Shown: positions 1-8,699 of the stretch, one piece after another | How the letters are laid out: every line of letters begins with the position of its first letter | Position numbering within the stretch: position 1 is the stretch's first letter | NCBI GenBank assembly: GCA_016716005.1 | Contig: JADJXE010000001.1 | Location: forward strand, 186,001 to 250,000 | DNA length: 64,000 nt | From: Acidimicrobiales bacterium | GTDB taxonomy: Bacteria; Actinomycetota; Acidimicrobiia; Acidimicrobiales; JADJXE01 | Direction of reading: 5' to 3' | Program-made: the position numbers and the translations under genes | The notes under the pieces: model-generated | Told to the model about the DNA's origin: nothing | What the model saw: only the letters and a program-made list of their open reading frames with translations | Databases searched by the model: none

Positions 1-863
1 GGCGACGGCAGCTCGCCCTGGATCACGGCCTCGGGATCGGGCACGACCGACGGATCCGGGACCGGGATCGACTTGAGCAGCGCCTCCGTGTAGGGATGGG
101 CCGGCTCGCTGTACAGCAGGTCCGGCGGCGCCACCTCGCAGATCTTGCCGAGGTACATCACCGCGACCCGGTCGGACACGTTCTTCACCACGGCCAGGTC
201 GTGGGCGATGAAGATCATGGTGAGCCCGTAGCGGGCCTTCATGTCCTCGAGCAGGTTGAGGATCTGGGCCTGCACCGACACGTCGAGAGCCGAGACGGGC
301 TCGTCGCAGATGATCACCTTGGGGTCGAGCACCAGGGCCCGGGCCACGCAGATGCGCTGGCACTGGCCGCCCGAGAACTGGTGTGGCCGCCGGTCGGAGG
401 CGGTGTCGGGGTCGATGCCCACGGCCTCCAGGGTCTCCCGGACCCGCTCGGCCTTCGAGGCGCCGTTGGGGGCGCCCCAGATGTTCAGTGGCTCCCCGAC
501 GATGTCGCCCACCTTGCGCCGCGGGTTGAGCGACGAGATGGGGTCCTGGAAGATCATCTGCATCTTGGGGCGGAGAGCGCGGAGCTGCTCACCCTTCAGG
601 CCGGTGACCTCCGTGCCCTCGAAGAACACCTTGCCGCCGGTGGGTGGCGGGAGCTGCATGATCGCCCGCCCGGTGGTGGACTTGCCGCAGCCCGACTCGC
701 CGACGAGGCCGAGGGTCTCGCCGGGGAGCACGTCGATGCTCACGTCGGACACCGCGTTCACCTTGAGCCCGGTGCGGCCCACGGGGAACTCGACGACGAG
801 GTGCTCGACCCGCAGGAGGGCGTCCTGCGGGTCGCGGAGGTGGGCGGTGCCGCTGCCGGCCAC
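1..863 (-). CDS. Oligopeptide/dipeptide ABC transporter ATP-binding protein (OppF/DppF type), 3' end off the window
   Basis: Second ATPase of a peptide importer; it hydrolyses ATP at the membrane to drive uptake. About 287 codons are visible and the C-terminus lies beyond base 1. Walker A GESGCGKST is near residues 55-63, the Q-loop FQDP near 105, the signature FSGGQCQR near 163-170 and Walker B VIICDEP near 183-189, followed by a switch His. The distal HPYTEALL segment typical of Opp/Dpp ATPases is present. I chose GTG at 863, which begins 3 bases past the stop of the preceding ATPase (866-868), so the pair is almost certainly co-translated. Last visible gene of the five-cistron transporter unit. 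Substrate not deducible. Confidence 0.93.
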   Translation of the reverse strand, partial: MAGSGTAHLRDPQDALLRVEHLVVEFPVGRTGLKVNAVSDVSIDVLPGETLGLVGESGCGKSTTGRAIMQLPPPTGGKVFFEGTEVTGLKGEQLRALRPKMQMIFQDPISSLNPRRKVGDIVGEPLNIWGAPNGASKAERVRETLEAVGIDPDTASDRRPHQFSGGQCQRICVARALVLDPKVIICDEPVSALDVSVQAQILNLLEDMKARYGLTMIFIAHDLAVVKNVSDRVAVMYLGKICEVAPPDLLYSEPAHPYTEALLKSIPVPDPSVVPDPEAVIQGELPS

Positions 864-865
864 GG

Positions 866-2026
866 CTACACCACCACCGGCTCGGCCGCGTGCGCCGGCG
901 CCGGCGAGCCGGGGTGCTGCCGGGGCCCGCTGCCGTCGGCGAGGGCGAGCGCCGCGGGCACGCGGGCGGCCACGTTGCGGTCGAAGGCCTCGTGACCCTC
1001 CGGGGTGCCGACCGGGAACCAGCAGGCGAAGGTGTGCCCGGGGGTCTCGGCCTCGCGCAGGGGTGGCGCCTCCTGGCGGCACTTGTCCTGCGCATAGGGG
1101 CAGCGGGGGCTGAACGCGCAGCCCGGCGGCGGGTTGACCAGGTCGGGCGGCCGGCCCCCGATGGCCAGGAGCCGGGTGTGGCTGGGGTCGCCGATCTTGG
1201 GGATCGAGTTGATGAGGGCCTCGGTGTACGGCATCCGCATCTCCGAGAACAGCACCGGGGTGGGCGCCTTCTCCACGACCTTGCCCGCGTACATGACGGC
1301 GATCTCGTCGGCGCGGCCCGCCACGACGCCGAGATCGTGGGTGACGAGGATCATCGCCATGTTGCGATCACGCTGCTGATCGCCCAGCAGGTCGAGGATC
1401 TGGGCCTGCACGGTGACGTCGAGGGCCGTGGTGGGCTCGTCGGCGAACAGCAGGTTGGGGCCGCAGGCCAGGGCGATCGCGATGGTGACGCGCTGGCGCA
1501 TGCCACCCGACAGCTGGTGCGGGTACTCGTTGAGCCGTCGGGACGGCTCGGGGATCCCGACCGAGGTGAGCAGGGCGAGGGCCGTCTCCTTGGCCGCGTC
1601 CTTCGGCATGTCGAGGTGGTGGGTGAGCGACTCGGTGATCTGCTGGCCGATCTTCATCACCGGGTTCAGCGACGTCATCGGGTCCTGGAACACCATCGCC
1701 ATCTCGGTGCCCCACACCTGGCGCATCTCCGACACGGAGAGGGCGCTGATCTCGACGCCCTTGTAGACGACCTTGCCGGAGCGGATCGTGTTGCGGCGGG
1801 GGAGCAAGCCCATGATCGACCGGGACAGGATCGTCTTGCCCGACCCCGACTCGCCCACCACCCCGAGGGTCCGGCCCCGGTCGAGGGTGAACGACACGCC
1901 GTCGACGGCCCGCACGGTCCCCCGGTCGGTGTGGAAGTGGGTCCGGAGGTCCTCGACCGTGAGCAGCGGGCCGGAGGTGGGGGCCCGCGTTCCGGCGAAG
2001 GTGGCCAGGATCTGCTTGCGGCTCAC
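866..2026 (-). CDS. Oligopeptide/dipeptide ABC transporter ATP-binding protein (OppD/DppD type)
   Basis: 386-residue ATPase of the peptide importer. Walker A GESGSGKT at 58-65, Q-loop FQDPMTSLNP around 113-122, signature LSGGM at 172-176, Walker B LLFADEP at 192-198, and the cysteine-containing C-terminal oligopeptide-ABC extension (PPGCAFSPRCPYAQDKC) that marks OppD/DppD rather than generic ABC ATPases. The GTG start at 2026 overlaps the stop of the upstream permease as GTGA, implying translational coupling. The frame stays open further upstream, but that part lies inside the permease gene and is not conserved. A short Gly/Pro/Ala-rich tail follows the family domain. Confidence 0.93.
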   Translation of the reverse strand: MSRKQILATFAGTRAPTSGPLLTVEDLRTHFHTDRGTVRAVDGVSFTLDRGRTLGVVGESGSGKTILSRSIMGLLPRRNTIRSGKVVYKGVEISALSVSEMRQVWGTEMAMVFQDPMTSLNPVMKIGQQITESLTHHLDMPKDAAKETALALLTSVGIPEPSRRLNEYPHQLSGGMRQRVTIAIALACGPNLLFADEPTTALDVTVQAQILDLLGDQQRDRNMAMILVTHDLGVVAGRADEIAVMYAGKVVEKAPTPVLFSEMRMPYTEALINSIPKIGDPSHTRLLAIGGRPPDLVNPPPGCAFSPRCPYAQDKCRQEAPPLREAETPGHTFACWFPVGTPEGHEAFDRNVAARVPAALALADGSGPRQHPGSPAPAHAAEPVVV

Positions 2027-3051
2027 AGGCCGGTGTCCTTGATCTGGAAGCGGGCGGTGAAGATGTCGCCGAGCAGGTTGAGCGAGAGGATCGTCACGAA
2101 CATCACGGCTGCGGGGATCAGCGAGATCCAGGGCGCGTCCGACAGCTCCTCGCGGCCCTCGTTGATCATGAAGCCCCACGTGGGCGTGGGCGGCTGGACC
2201 GACAGCCCGAGGAAGGCCAGGGCGCCCTCGGCCACGATCACCACCGCGATGGCGATCAGCGAGAACGAGATCATGGGCGGGACCACGTTGGGCATGACCT
2301 CGCGGAAGATCACCCGCCCGTTCTTGGCGCCGAGCGACTTGGCTGCCAGCACGAACTCGCGTTGGCTGAACACGAGCGTGTTCGCCCGCACGATCCGGGT
2401 GAGGGCCGGGATGGCGAGGATGCTGAGGGCGATGATCACGTTCCAGGTGCTGCGACCGAGGAAGGTGACGATGGTGAGGGCCAGGATCAGCGCCGGGAAG
2501 GCCAGCATCACGTCCATGGCCGAGACGATCGTCGACTCCAGCCGGCCCCGGTAGTAGCCGGCCACCAGCCCGAGCAGCCCGCCGATGATGATGCCGAAGA
2601 ACACCGCGACGAAGCCGATGCTGAGCGACACGCGGGCGCCGTAGACCACCCGGCTGAAGATGTCCCGGCCCAGCTGGTCGGTGCCGAACCAGTGATCGGC
2701 CGACGGGGCCTGGGCCAGGTCGGCGGAGATCTTCTGGTAGCTCTTCACGAAGGGCAGCACGTCGGCGAAGACGGCCACCAGCGTGAGCACCACCAGCCAG
2801 GCCGCGGCCATCCAGAACGTGACCTTGACGCGCTTCTTCCTGGGCTGGATGCCACCGCTCGCCACCGCCTCGACGCGGTAGACGCCGGCGGGCTCGTTGA
2901 AGATCGCCTCGGGCCCCTCCATGTCGCCTTCGGGCTCGAGGCGCTCGTCCTCGTAGGTCGGCCGCAGCTGGTCCTCGAGGGGGCCGTCGGGGCCGTCGGG
3001 CTGGAGGAGGACCTCCTCGTCCGACGTCGAGCTAGGCGATGGCTCGGGCAT
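2023..3051 (-). CDS. Peptide ABC transporter permease (OppC/DppC type)
   Basis: 342-residue inner-membrane permease. An acidic N-terminal extension of about 75 residues (Glu/Asp/Pro-rich, cytoplasmic) precedes the first membrane segment (WMAAAWLVVLTLVAVFADVL). Five further hydrophobic segments follow, with the EAA-loop region around AAKSLGAKNGRVIFREVMPN typical of binding-protein-dependent permeases. The ATG at 3051 is preferred over a TTG 18 bases upstream because GAGGA sits about 7 bases before it. It overlaps the end of the upstream permease by 20 bases. Its 3' end overlaps the OppD-type ATPase start (GTGA). Confidence 0.92.
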   Translation of the reverse strand: MPEPSPSSTSDEEVLLQPDGPDGPLEDQLRPTYEDERLEPEGDMEGPEAIFNEPAGVYRVEAVASGGIQPRKKRVKVTFWMAAAWLVVLTLVAVFADVLPFVKSYQKISADLAQAPSADHWFGTDQLGRDIFSRVVYGARVSLSIGFVAVFFGIIIGGLLGLVAGYYRGRLESTIVSAMDVMLAFPALILALTIVTFLGRSTWNVIIALSILAIPALTRIVRANTLVFSQREFVLAAKSLGAKNGRVIFREVMPNVVPPMISFSLIAIAVVIVAEGALAFLGLSVQPPTPTWGFMINEGREELSDAPWISLIPAAVMFVTILSLNLLGDIFTARFQIKDTGL

Positions 3052-3988
3052 GGCGGATCCTCGGGTCAAGGGCGGCGTAGAGCATGTCGACCAGGAAGTT
3101 CACGAGCACGAAGCCGATGGCGATGACGGTCACCGCGCCCTGCACGACGACGTAGTCGCGCTGGAAGATCGCCGTGACGATGAGGTTCCCCATGCCGGGC
3201 AGGCCGAAGATCTGCTCGACGATCACGGCTCCGCCGATCAGGGCGCCCACGTTCACGGCGGCCACCGTCAGCAGCGAGAAGCTGGAGGGCCGCAGGGCGT
3301 GGAACAGCAGGATGCGCCGGGTGGGCATGCCCTTGGCCCGGGCCATGGTGATGAAGTCGTTCTGGAGGGTGGCCAGCATGTCGGTGCGCAGCAGCCGCTG
3401 GTACACCGCGATCTGCCCGAGGGCCAGCGTGAGCGCGGGCAGGATCATGGTGCGGACGTGCTCGACGGGGTCGTCGAAGAAGCCGACGTAGCTCGACAGC
3501 GCCGGGAACCAGTTCAGCTGCAGCGCGAACAGGTACACGAGCAGCACGCCCAGGATGTAGTTGGGGATGGCGAGCAGCCCGAAGGTGATGGTGTTGGACG
3601 AGCGGTCGAACACCCCGCCGGAGCGGTACGCCGTGAGCACCCCCAGCGGGATGGCCACGACCAGGGCGATGAGCATGGCGTAGGCCATGATCAGGATGGA
3701 GATGGGGAGCCGCTCCTGGATGAGCTGCGACACCGGCACCTTGCTGGCGTAGGAGTCGCCCAGGTCGCCCTGGAGGGCGTTGCCCAGCCAGGTCAGGTAG
3801 CGGACGGGCAGCGGCTTGTCGAGGCCGAGGTCTTCGCGGACCTGGTCGATCTGCTCCTGCGAGGCGCCCGGCCCGGTGATGGTGAGGGCCGGGTCGCCTG
3901 GCAGGAGGTTGATCATGAGGAACGTGAGGAAGCTGACCACCAGCAGGACGACGACGAGCTGGATGACCTTCTGGCGGACGTAGCGCAT
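3032..3988 (-). CDS. Peptide ABC transporter permease (OppB/DppB type)
   Basis: 318-residue inner-membrane permease. The N-terminal signature MRYVRQKVIQLVVVLLVV with LPGDP at about 30 is classical OppB/DppB. Six membrane segments are readable, and the EAA loop (MARAKGMPTRRILLFHALRP) contacts the ATPases. It starts 32 bases after the binding-protein gene, with GAGGT about 7 bases upstream of ATG, and overlaps the next permease. Gene order binding protein-B-C-D-F is the standard dpp/opp operon order. Confidence 0.94.
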   Translation of the reverse strand: MRYVRQKVIQLVVVLLVVSFLTFLMINLLPGDPALTITGPGASQEQIDQVREDLGLDKPLPVRYLTWLGNALQGDLGDSYASKVPVSQLIQERLPISILIMAYAMLIALVVAIPLGVLTAYRSGGVFDRSSNTITFGLLAIPNYILGVLLVYLFALQLNWFPALSSYVGFFDDPVEHVRTMILPALTLALGQIAVYQRLLRTDMLATLQNDFITMARAKGMPTRRILLFHALRPSSFSLLTVAAVNVGALIGGAVIVEQIFGLPGMGNLIVTAIFQRDYVVVQGAVTVIAIGFVLVNFLVDMLYAALDPRIRHARAIA

Positions 3989-4020
3989 GGCTGGACCTCG
4001 GCCTCGACGCCGCTAGCGGG

Positions 4021-5724
4021 CTACTGCTGGATCCAGACGGACTGCGGGAAGAACGACCCGGAGGTCGTGCCCACCGCGTCGGCCACGGGCGTGCCGTCGA
4101 CGCTCACGTAGTCCTCGATGCCCATGACGCTGGTGGTGTGGGGGATGGCCCAGATGGTCCACGTGCCCCAGAGGTTGTAGCACTGCTCGGCGAACTGCTC
4201 GTTGATCGCCTCCGCAGCGGCCTGGCGGGCGGCCGGGTCCGGGTTGGTGCGGATGATGTCCAGGTTCTCGTCGATCACGTCGTCCTTGATGCGCCCGAAG
4301 TTGAGGGCGAGCTGGCCCACCGGGAGGGCGTTGTCCGACGTCCACCAGACGTACTGGCCGTCGGGGTCGGACCCCCCGTGGTTGCGCCACAGGAAGACCT
4401 GGAAGTCGCCCTGGAGGGCGGTGACGATGAACTGGCCCTGCTCGATCTGGTCGATCGAGATGTCGATCCCCGCGTCCTTCCACATCTGCTCGATCAGCTG
4501 GGCCGTCTGCAGGTTGGTGGCGTCGTTGGTGGTGGCGTAGGCGAGCTCGATCGGCCCGTTCTCGGCCTCGTACTCCTCGACGAGGGCCTTGGCCTGCTCC
4601 ACGTCGTAGGTGGGGTACCCGGTCTCCTCCAGGTAGCCGACCTGCTCGGGGGAGTAGGGGCCGTTGGCGATGGGCGCGACGCCCGCGCCGGTGGCCTGGC
4701 GGATGGTCTCGACGTCGGTGGCGTAGGCGAGGGCGCACCGCACCCGCTGGTCGGTGAGGGGCGAGCCCTCCTGGGTGACGTGCATCAGCCAGTAGCCGGT
4801 CTCACCCCACCGGGCCGCCTCGATCATGGGGTACTCGGCCGCCTGCTCCCGCAGGGTGGCGATGGTCTCGCCCGTGGTGGTGTGCATCACGTCGAGGTCG
4901 CCGGCCAGCAGGGCGTTCTCACGGGTCTTCCCGTCGGGGATGATCCGGTACTCGATCGAGTCGAGGTAGGGGTAGCCCTCCTGCCAGTAGTCGGCGTTCT
5001 TGGTGGCCTTGAAGCTCTGTCCGACCTGGTACGAGTCGAACACGAACGGGCCGGTGCCGACCGGCTGGCTCTCGAGGCTCGGGTCGCTGTCGGCGGCCGC
5101 CAGCCACGTGGGCGAGGCCATGTAGCCGATCTGGGCGGACAGGTAGTAGTCGAAGGCGACCCACGGGCGGCTCATGGTGACGTTCACCTTCATCGGGTCG
5201 GCCGGGTCGACCTCGATGGCCGTGACGTCGCTGAGCACCTTCCCGGTGAGGAAGCTGGCTTGCTGGCGGGTGAGGTTGTCGGCGATGGCGGCGCCGTCGA
5301 AGGGCGTGCCGTCGTGGAACGTGACACCCGGACGGGCCGTGATGGTCCAGACGGTGAAGTCCGCGTTGGGCTCCACCGTGGCCAGGTTCGGGATGACGTT
5401 GCCGTCCTCGTCGATCAGCGTGAGCGGGTCGAAGACGACGCGCATCACCGCGTGGCACGAGACCGCGCACACGGCCTTGGAGGGCGTCCACGGGCTGGAG
5501 GTGTCGGCCTCGATGCCCATCACCAGCGAGCCGCCCGGGGTCGGCTCGCCGGCCGCCTCGGTGGTCTCGGTGGTGCCGCCCCCGCCGGCGGTGGTGTCGG
5601 TTCCCCCGCCGCCGCTGTCGTCGTCGTCACCGCCGCAGGCAGCCGCGACCAAACCCAACGCCAGCAGCACGGCGAGCAACCGCCAGACCAGCGTGCGAGA
5701 CCCCGAGCGTGACCGCACCGGCAT
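4021..5724 (-). CDS. Peptide ABC transporter substrate-binding lipoprotein (SBP_bac_5), copy 1
   Basis: 567-residue family-5 solute-binding lipoprotein. Signal peptide ending LVAAAC with lipobox Cys30, then an Asp/Gly/Thr-rich linker (about 31-62), then the SBP_bac_5 fold with the hallmark FHDGTPFDG, a GTGPFVF motif and DYW. ATG at 5724 has a GGGGGAG ribosome site; an open frame runs 32 codons upstream without a ribosome site or conservation. It has its own consensus promoter and a structured leader (see 5826-5854 and 5747-5767). It is closely similar along its whole length to the gene at 5928-7628, so the pair is a tandem duplication. Only this copy is directly joined to the permease genes. 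Confidence 0.95.
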   Translation of the reverse strand: MPVRSRSGSRTLVWRLLAVLLALGLVAAACGGDDDDSGGGGTDTTAGGGGTTETTEAAGEPTPGGSLVMGIEADTSSPWTPSKAVCAVSCHAVMRVVFDPLTLIDEDGNVIPNLATVEPNADFTVWTITARPGVTFHDGTPFDGAAIADNLTRQQASFLTGKVLSDVTAIEVDPADPMKVNVTMSRPWVAFDYYLSAQIGYMASPTWLAAADSDPSLESQPVGTGPFVFDSYQVGQSFKATKNADYWQEGYPYLDSIEYRIIPDGKTRENALLAGDLDVMHTTTGETIATLREQAAEYPMIEAARWGETGYWLMHVTQEGSPLTDQRVRCALAYATDVETIRQATGAGVAPIANGPYSPEQVGYLEETGYPTYDVEQAKALVEEYEAENGPIELAYATTNDATNLQTAQLIEQMWKDAGIDISIDQIEQGQFIVTALQGDFQVFLWRNHGGSDPDGQYVWWTSDNALPVGQLALNFGRIKDDVIDENLDIIRTNPDPAARQAAAEAINEQFAEQCYNLWGTWTIWAIPHTTSVMGIEDYVSVDGTPVADAVGTTSGSFFPQSVWIQQ

Positions 5725-5746
5725 CCACTCCCCCCGAAGGAATCCG

Positions 5747-5767
5747 GCCGGGGCGCCCTGCCCCGGC
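5747..5767 (-). promoter_or_regulatory. Hairpin in the 5' leader of binding-protein copy 1
   Basis: Perfect 8-bp inverted repeat GCCGGGGC/GCCCCGGC with a 5-base loop, starting 23 bases upstream of the ATG at 5724. It lies between the predicted transcript start (about 5819) and the ribosome site, so it would form in the mRNA leader. A second short repeat (GCCGGC twice) lies further 5'. It could stabilise the mRNA or modulate initiation; function is inferred. Confidence 0.5.
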
Positions 5768-5825
5768 GTTGCACTCAAGACCGCCTCCCGGCCGCCTGTG
5801 ACGGCCGGCACAGCCGGCACCGGCG

Positions 5826-5854
5826 ACCGTAGGGCGCAATTGCCATCCTGTCAA
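5826..5854 (-). promoter_or_regulatory. Consensus sigma-70-type promoter of the oppABCDF-like unit
   Basis: On the minus strand, TTGACA (5854-5849) is followed after exactly 17 bases by TACGGT (5831-5826). This is the best -35/-10 pair I saw in the window. Predicted start near 5819 gives a leader of about 95 bases before the ATG at 5724. Confidence 0.7.
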
Positions 5855-5927
5855 CTAGCCGCGCGGCGGCCCCACCGCTCGACGGCCGGGCCGGTGGCGC
5901 GTGCCCACCACCGGCCCGGACGGGGCG

Positions 5928-7628
5928 TCACTGGGCCAGCCACACGCTCTGCGGGTTGATCGCCCCCGGGAACCACGCGCTCACCGCCGTGGGCGTGCCG
6001 TCGGGCGCGCTGAACCCGTCGATGCCCATCACCTCGGGGACGTGGGGCAGGCCCCACACCGTCCAGGAGCCCCAGAGGTCGTAGCACTGCTCGCCGAACT
6101 GGCGGTTGATCGCCTCGGCGGCCGCGGTGCGGGCCGCGGGGTCGGGGTCGCCGTGGATGATGTCGAGGTTCTCGTCGATCACCGGGTCCTTGATGCGCCC
6201 GAAGTTGAGGGCCAGCTGGCCCACGGGGAGCGCGGTGGACGAGTGCCACCAGATGTAGTCCTGGTCGGGGTCGGGCCCACCGTGGTTGCGCCAGCCGAAG
6301 GCCTGGAAGTCGCCCTGGAGGGCGGTGACGATGAACTGGCCCTGCTCGATCTGGCCCAGCTCGACGTCGATGCCGACGTCCTGCAGGTACTGCTGGACCA
6401 GCTGGGCCGTGAGCAGGCCGGTGGTGTCGGTGGTGACGGTGTAGGTGATCTGGATGGGCCCGTTCTCGGCCTCGTACTCGTCGACGAGGGCCTGGGCCTG
6501 CTCGGGGTCGTACGTGGGGAAGCCGGTGTCCTCCAGGTAGCCGGGGCGCTCGGGCGAGTACGGGCCGTTGGCGATGGGCGCGACGCCGGCGCCGGTGGCC
6601 TCGTTGATCGTCGGGGTGTCGAGGGCGTACGCCATCGCGCACCGCACCCGCTGGTCGGTGAGGGGCGAGCCCTCCTGGGTGACGTGCAGCAGGGTGTACG
6701 TCGTCTCGGCCCAGCTGGTGATCTCGGGCATCGGGTACTGGTCGGGCTGGCCCCGGAAGAAGTCGATGACCTCGCCGCCGCCCGTGTGCATCATGGTGAT
6801 GTCGCCGGCCACCAGGGCGTTCTGGCGGGTCTTGCCGTCGGGGATGATGCGGAACTCGATGGCGTCGAGGTAGGGGTAGCCCTCCCGCCAGTAGTCCGGG
6901 TTCTTGGTGGCCTTGAAGCTCTGGCCGACCTGGTACGAGTCGAACACGAACGGGCCGGTGCCGACGGGCTGGCCCTCGAGGCCCGGGTCGCTGTCGGCCG
7001 CCGCCAGCCACGTAGGCGATGCCATGTAGCCCACCTGCCCGGTGAGGTAGATCGGGAACGCCACCCACGGCCGGCTCATGGTGACGTCGACCTTCATGGG
7101 GTCGGCCGGGTCGACCTCGACGGTCTGCACGTCGGCCAGGATCTTGCCGGTGAGGAAGCTCGCCTTCTGGCGGGTGAGGTTGTCGGCGATGGCCGCGCCG
7201 TCGAAGGGCGTGCCGTCGTGGAACGTGATCCCGGGCCGGGCCGTGATCGTCCAGACGGTGTAGTCGTCGTTGGGCTCGACCGACTCGGCCAGGTTCGGCA
7301 CCGGCGTGCCGTCCTCGGCGAGGAGCATGAGCGGGTCGTAGACGGCCCGGGCGACGGCATGGCCCGACACGGCCATCACCGACTTGGCCGGCGTCCAGGG
7401 GCTCGACGTGTCGGCCTCGAGGCCGAACACCAGGGTTCCCCCGGGCACGGGCTCGCCGGCCACCTCGGTGGTCGCGGTGGTCCCGCCGCCGGCTGTGGCG
7501 TCGGTGCCGGCGCTGCCGTCGTCGTCGTCATCGCCGCCGCACGCGGCCGCGACCAGCCCGAGGGCCAGCAGTGCGGCCAGCATCCTCCAGGCCAGCGCGT
7601 GCGACCCCGGACGGATCCGCTTGCCCAT
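5928..7628 (-). CDS. Peptide ABC transporter substrate-binding lipoprotein (SBP_bac_5), copy 2
   Basis: 566-residue paralogue of the downstream lipoprotein. Same signal peptide architecture (LVAAAC, lipobox Cys30), acidic/Thr-rich linker, FHDGTPFDG and GTGPFVF motifs and nearly the same length. Differences cluster in ligand-lobe segments, for example HTGGGEVIDFFRGQPDQY here against HTTTGETIATLREQAAEY in copy 1. ATG at 7628 follows GGGGGAA. It lies upstream of an independent promoter for copy 1, so the two binding proteins could be expressed in different ratios and feed one permease with different peptides; that division of labour is inference. Confidence 0.95.
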   Translation of the reverse strand: MGKRIRPGSHALAWRMLAALLALGLVAAACGGDDDDDGSAGTDATAGGGTTATTEVAGEPVPGGTLVFGLEADTSSPWTPAKSVMAVSGHAVARAVYDPLMLLAEDGTPVPNLAESVEPNDDYTVWTITARPGITFHDGTPFDGAAIADNLTRQKASFLTGKILADVQTVEVDPADPMKVDVTMSRPWVAFPIYLTGQVGYMASPTWLAAADSDPGLEGQPVGTGPFVFDSYQVGQSFKATKNPDYWREGYPYLDAIEFRIIPDGKTRQNALVAGDITMMHTGGGEVIDFFRGQPDQYPMPEITSWAETTYTLLHVTQEGSPLTDQRVRCAMAYALDTPTINEATGAGVAPIANGPYSPERPGYLEDTGFPTYDPEQAQALVDEYEAENGPIQITYTVTTDTTGLLTAQLVQQYLQDVGIDVELGQIEQGQFIVTALQGDFQAFGWRNHGGPDPDQDYIWWHSSTALPVGQLALNFGRIKDPVIDENLDIIHGDPDPAARTAAAEAINRQFGEQCYDLWGSWTVWGLPHVPEVMGIDGFSAPDGTPTAVSAWFPGAINPQSVWLAQ

Positions 7629-7677
7629 CGCGTTCCCCCTCCTCCCGCCGCTGCCACTGCCCGACGGCCGGACGTGA

Positions 7678-7706
7678 CATGTGGCACATGCGGTGCGGGG
7701 AAGGTA
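7678..7706 (-). promoter_or_regulatory. Promoter/operator candidate upstream of binding-protein copy 2
   Basis: A minus-strand -10-like TACCTT (7706-7701) lies just before a 13-base palindrome CATGTGGCACATG (7678-7690) that would fall at the transcript start. A repressor site there would control the whole transporter region. No clear -35 was found. Confidence 0.4.
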
Positions 7707-7764
7707 GCAGTCGCGCCCGGCTCCCCGCGACGGCCCGAGCCCCTGGCCGACGCGCCCCGGGCAC

Positions 7765-7770
7765 TACGGT
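7765..7770 (+). promoter_or_regulatory. Leaderless -10 element for ppk2
   Basis: TACGGT ends 8 bases before the ATG at 7779, and no Shine-Dalgarno sequence lies between. This is the spacing expected when transcription starts at the initiation codon. Confidence 0.55.
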
Positions 7771-7778
7771 CGGCGCCG

Positions 7779-8600
7779 ATGGGCGCCGGGATCGACGGGC
7801 TGGCTGATCTCCTCGTGCAGCCGGGCGAACCGCCACGGCTGCAACGGCGGGACCCCAGCGACAGCCTCGGGCTCGAGAGCAGGGAGCAGGCGGCCGAGCT
7901 GCTCGAGGGCCACCGCCAGGAGCTGGCCCTGCTGCAGAACCGGCTCTGGGCGGAGGCCGGCCGGAGCCTGCTGCTGGTGCTGCAGGGGCTCGACGCGTCG
8001 GGCAAGGACGGCACGATCCGCAACGTGTTCAGCGGCGTGAACCCGCAGGGCTGCCGGGTGGCGTCGTTCAAGGTGCCGGTGGGCGCCGAGCTCGCGCACG
8101 ACTACCTGTGGCGGGTGCACGCGGTGTGCCCGGCCCGGGGCGAGATCGGCATCTTCAACCGGAGCCACTACGAGGACATCGTGGCCGGGCGCGTGCGCGG
8201 GTCGGTGCCCGACGACGTGTGGCGACGGCGGTTCCGTCACGTGCGCGAGTTCGAGCGGATGCTCGCCGACGAGGGCACGTCGACCGTGAAGGTGTTCCTG
8301 CACCTGTCGCGCGACGAGCAGCGCGAGCGGCTCCAGGCGCGCCTCGACGACCCGGAGAAGCGCTGGAAGTTCCGCCTCGGCGACCTCGACGACCGGGCCT
8401 GCTGGGACGACTACACCCGGGCCTACGAGGAGACGATCGAGGAGACGTCGACGGCGTGGGCCCCGTGGTACGTGGTGCCGGCCGATCACAAGTGGGTTCG
8501 CAACGTGGCCGTCGGGTCGCTGCTCGTGCACGCGCTCCGCGGGCTCGACCCGCAGATCCCGGCGAACCCGGAGGACCTCTCCGGCGTCGTGATCGACTGA
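7779..8600 (+). CDS. ppk2: Polyphosphate kinase 2 family protein (PPK2)
   Basis: 273 residues, normal PPK2 length. PPK2 enzymes transfer phosphate between polyphosphate and nucleotides in the cytoplasm. Walker A GLDASGKDG at 70-78, the Walker B-like segment GEIGIFNRSHYED at 121-133, and the lid-region Arg-rich helix (RFRHVREFERML). The C-terminal WYVVPADHKWVRNVAV block is diagnostic of the family. Its nucleotide specificity (AMP, ADP or GDP direction) cannot be read safely. ATG at 7779 was chosen because it follows a leaderless -10. Divergent from the peptide transporter. Confidence 0.93.
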   Translation: MGAGIDGLADLLVQPGEPPRLQRRDPSDSLGLESREQAAELLEGHRQELALLQNRLWAEAGRSLLLVLQGLDASGKDGTIRNVFSGVNPQGCRVASFKVPVGAELAHDYLWRVHAVCPARGEIGIFNRSHYEDIVAGRVRGSVPDDVWRRRFRHVREFERMLADEGTSTVKVFLHLSRDEQRERLQARLDDPEKRWKFRLGDLDDRACWDDYTRAYEETIEETSTAWAPWYVVPADHKWVRNVAVGSLLVHALRGLDPQIPANPEDLSGVVID

Positions 8601-8638
8601 AGCGGCGCCCCGGCCGCCCCCGCCCCCGCCCCCGCCCG

Positions 8639-8685
8639 TCTCGATCGCGCCGACGACGCGTCGGGAGTCGTGCGCGCGATCGAGA
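8639..8685. repeat. Hairpin repeat, copy 1
   Basis: Outer perfect 12-bp stem TCTCGATCGCGC/GCGCGATCGAGA, inner 4-bp stem CGAC/GTCG, and a loop containing GACGCGTC. 44 of 47 bases match copy 2 at 8700-8746. One change pair converts the inner A-T pair to G-C, preserving pairing. It may act as terminator for ppk2 or as a dispersed palindromic repeat. Confidence 0.7.
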
Positions 8686-8699
8686 GCGGACGGCCGCCG

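Noticed and set aside
5797..5822. GCCGGC repeats in the binding-protein leader as a riboswitch
   Set aside because: Short GC palindromes are frequent by chance at this composition and no ligand-binding core is recognisable.
5901..7778. A very long plus-strand open frame running into ppk2
   Set aside because: It is antisense to the binding-protein gene, rich in Val/Gly/Arg/His shadow composition, with no domain before residue 1 of PPK2. High GC keeps antisense frames open.
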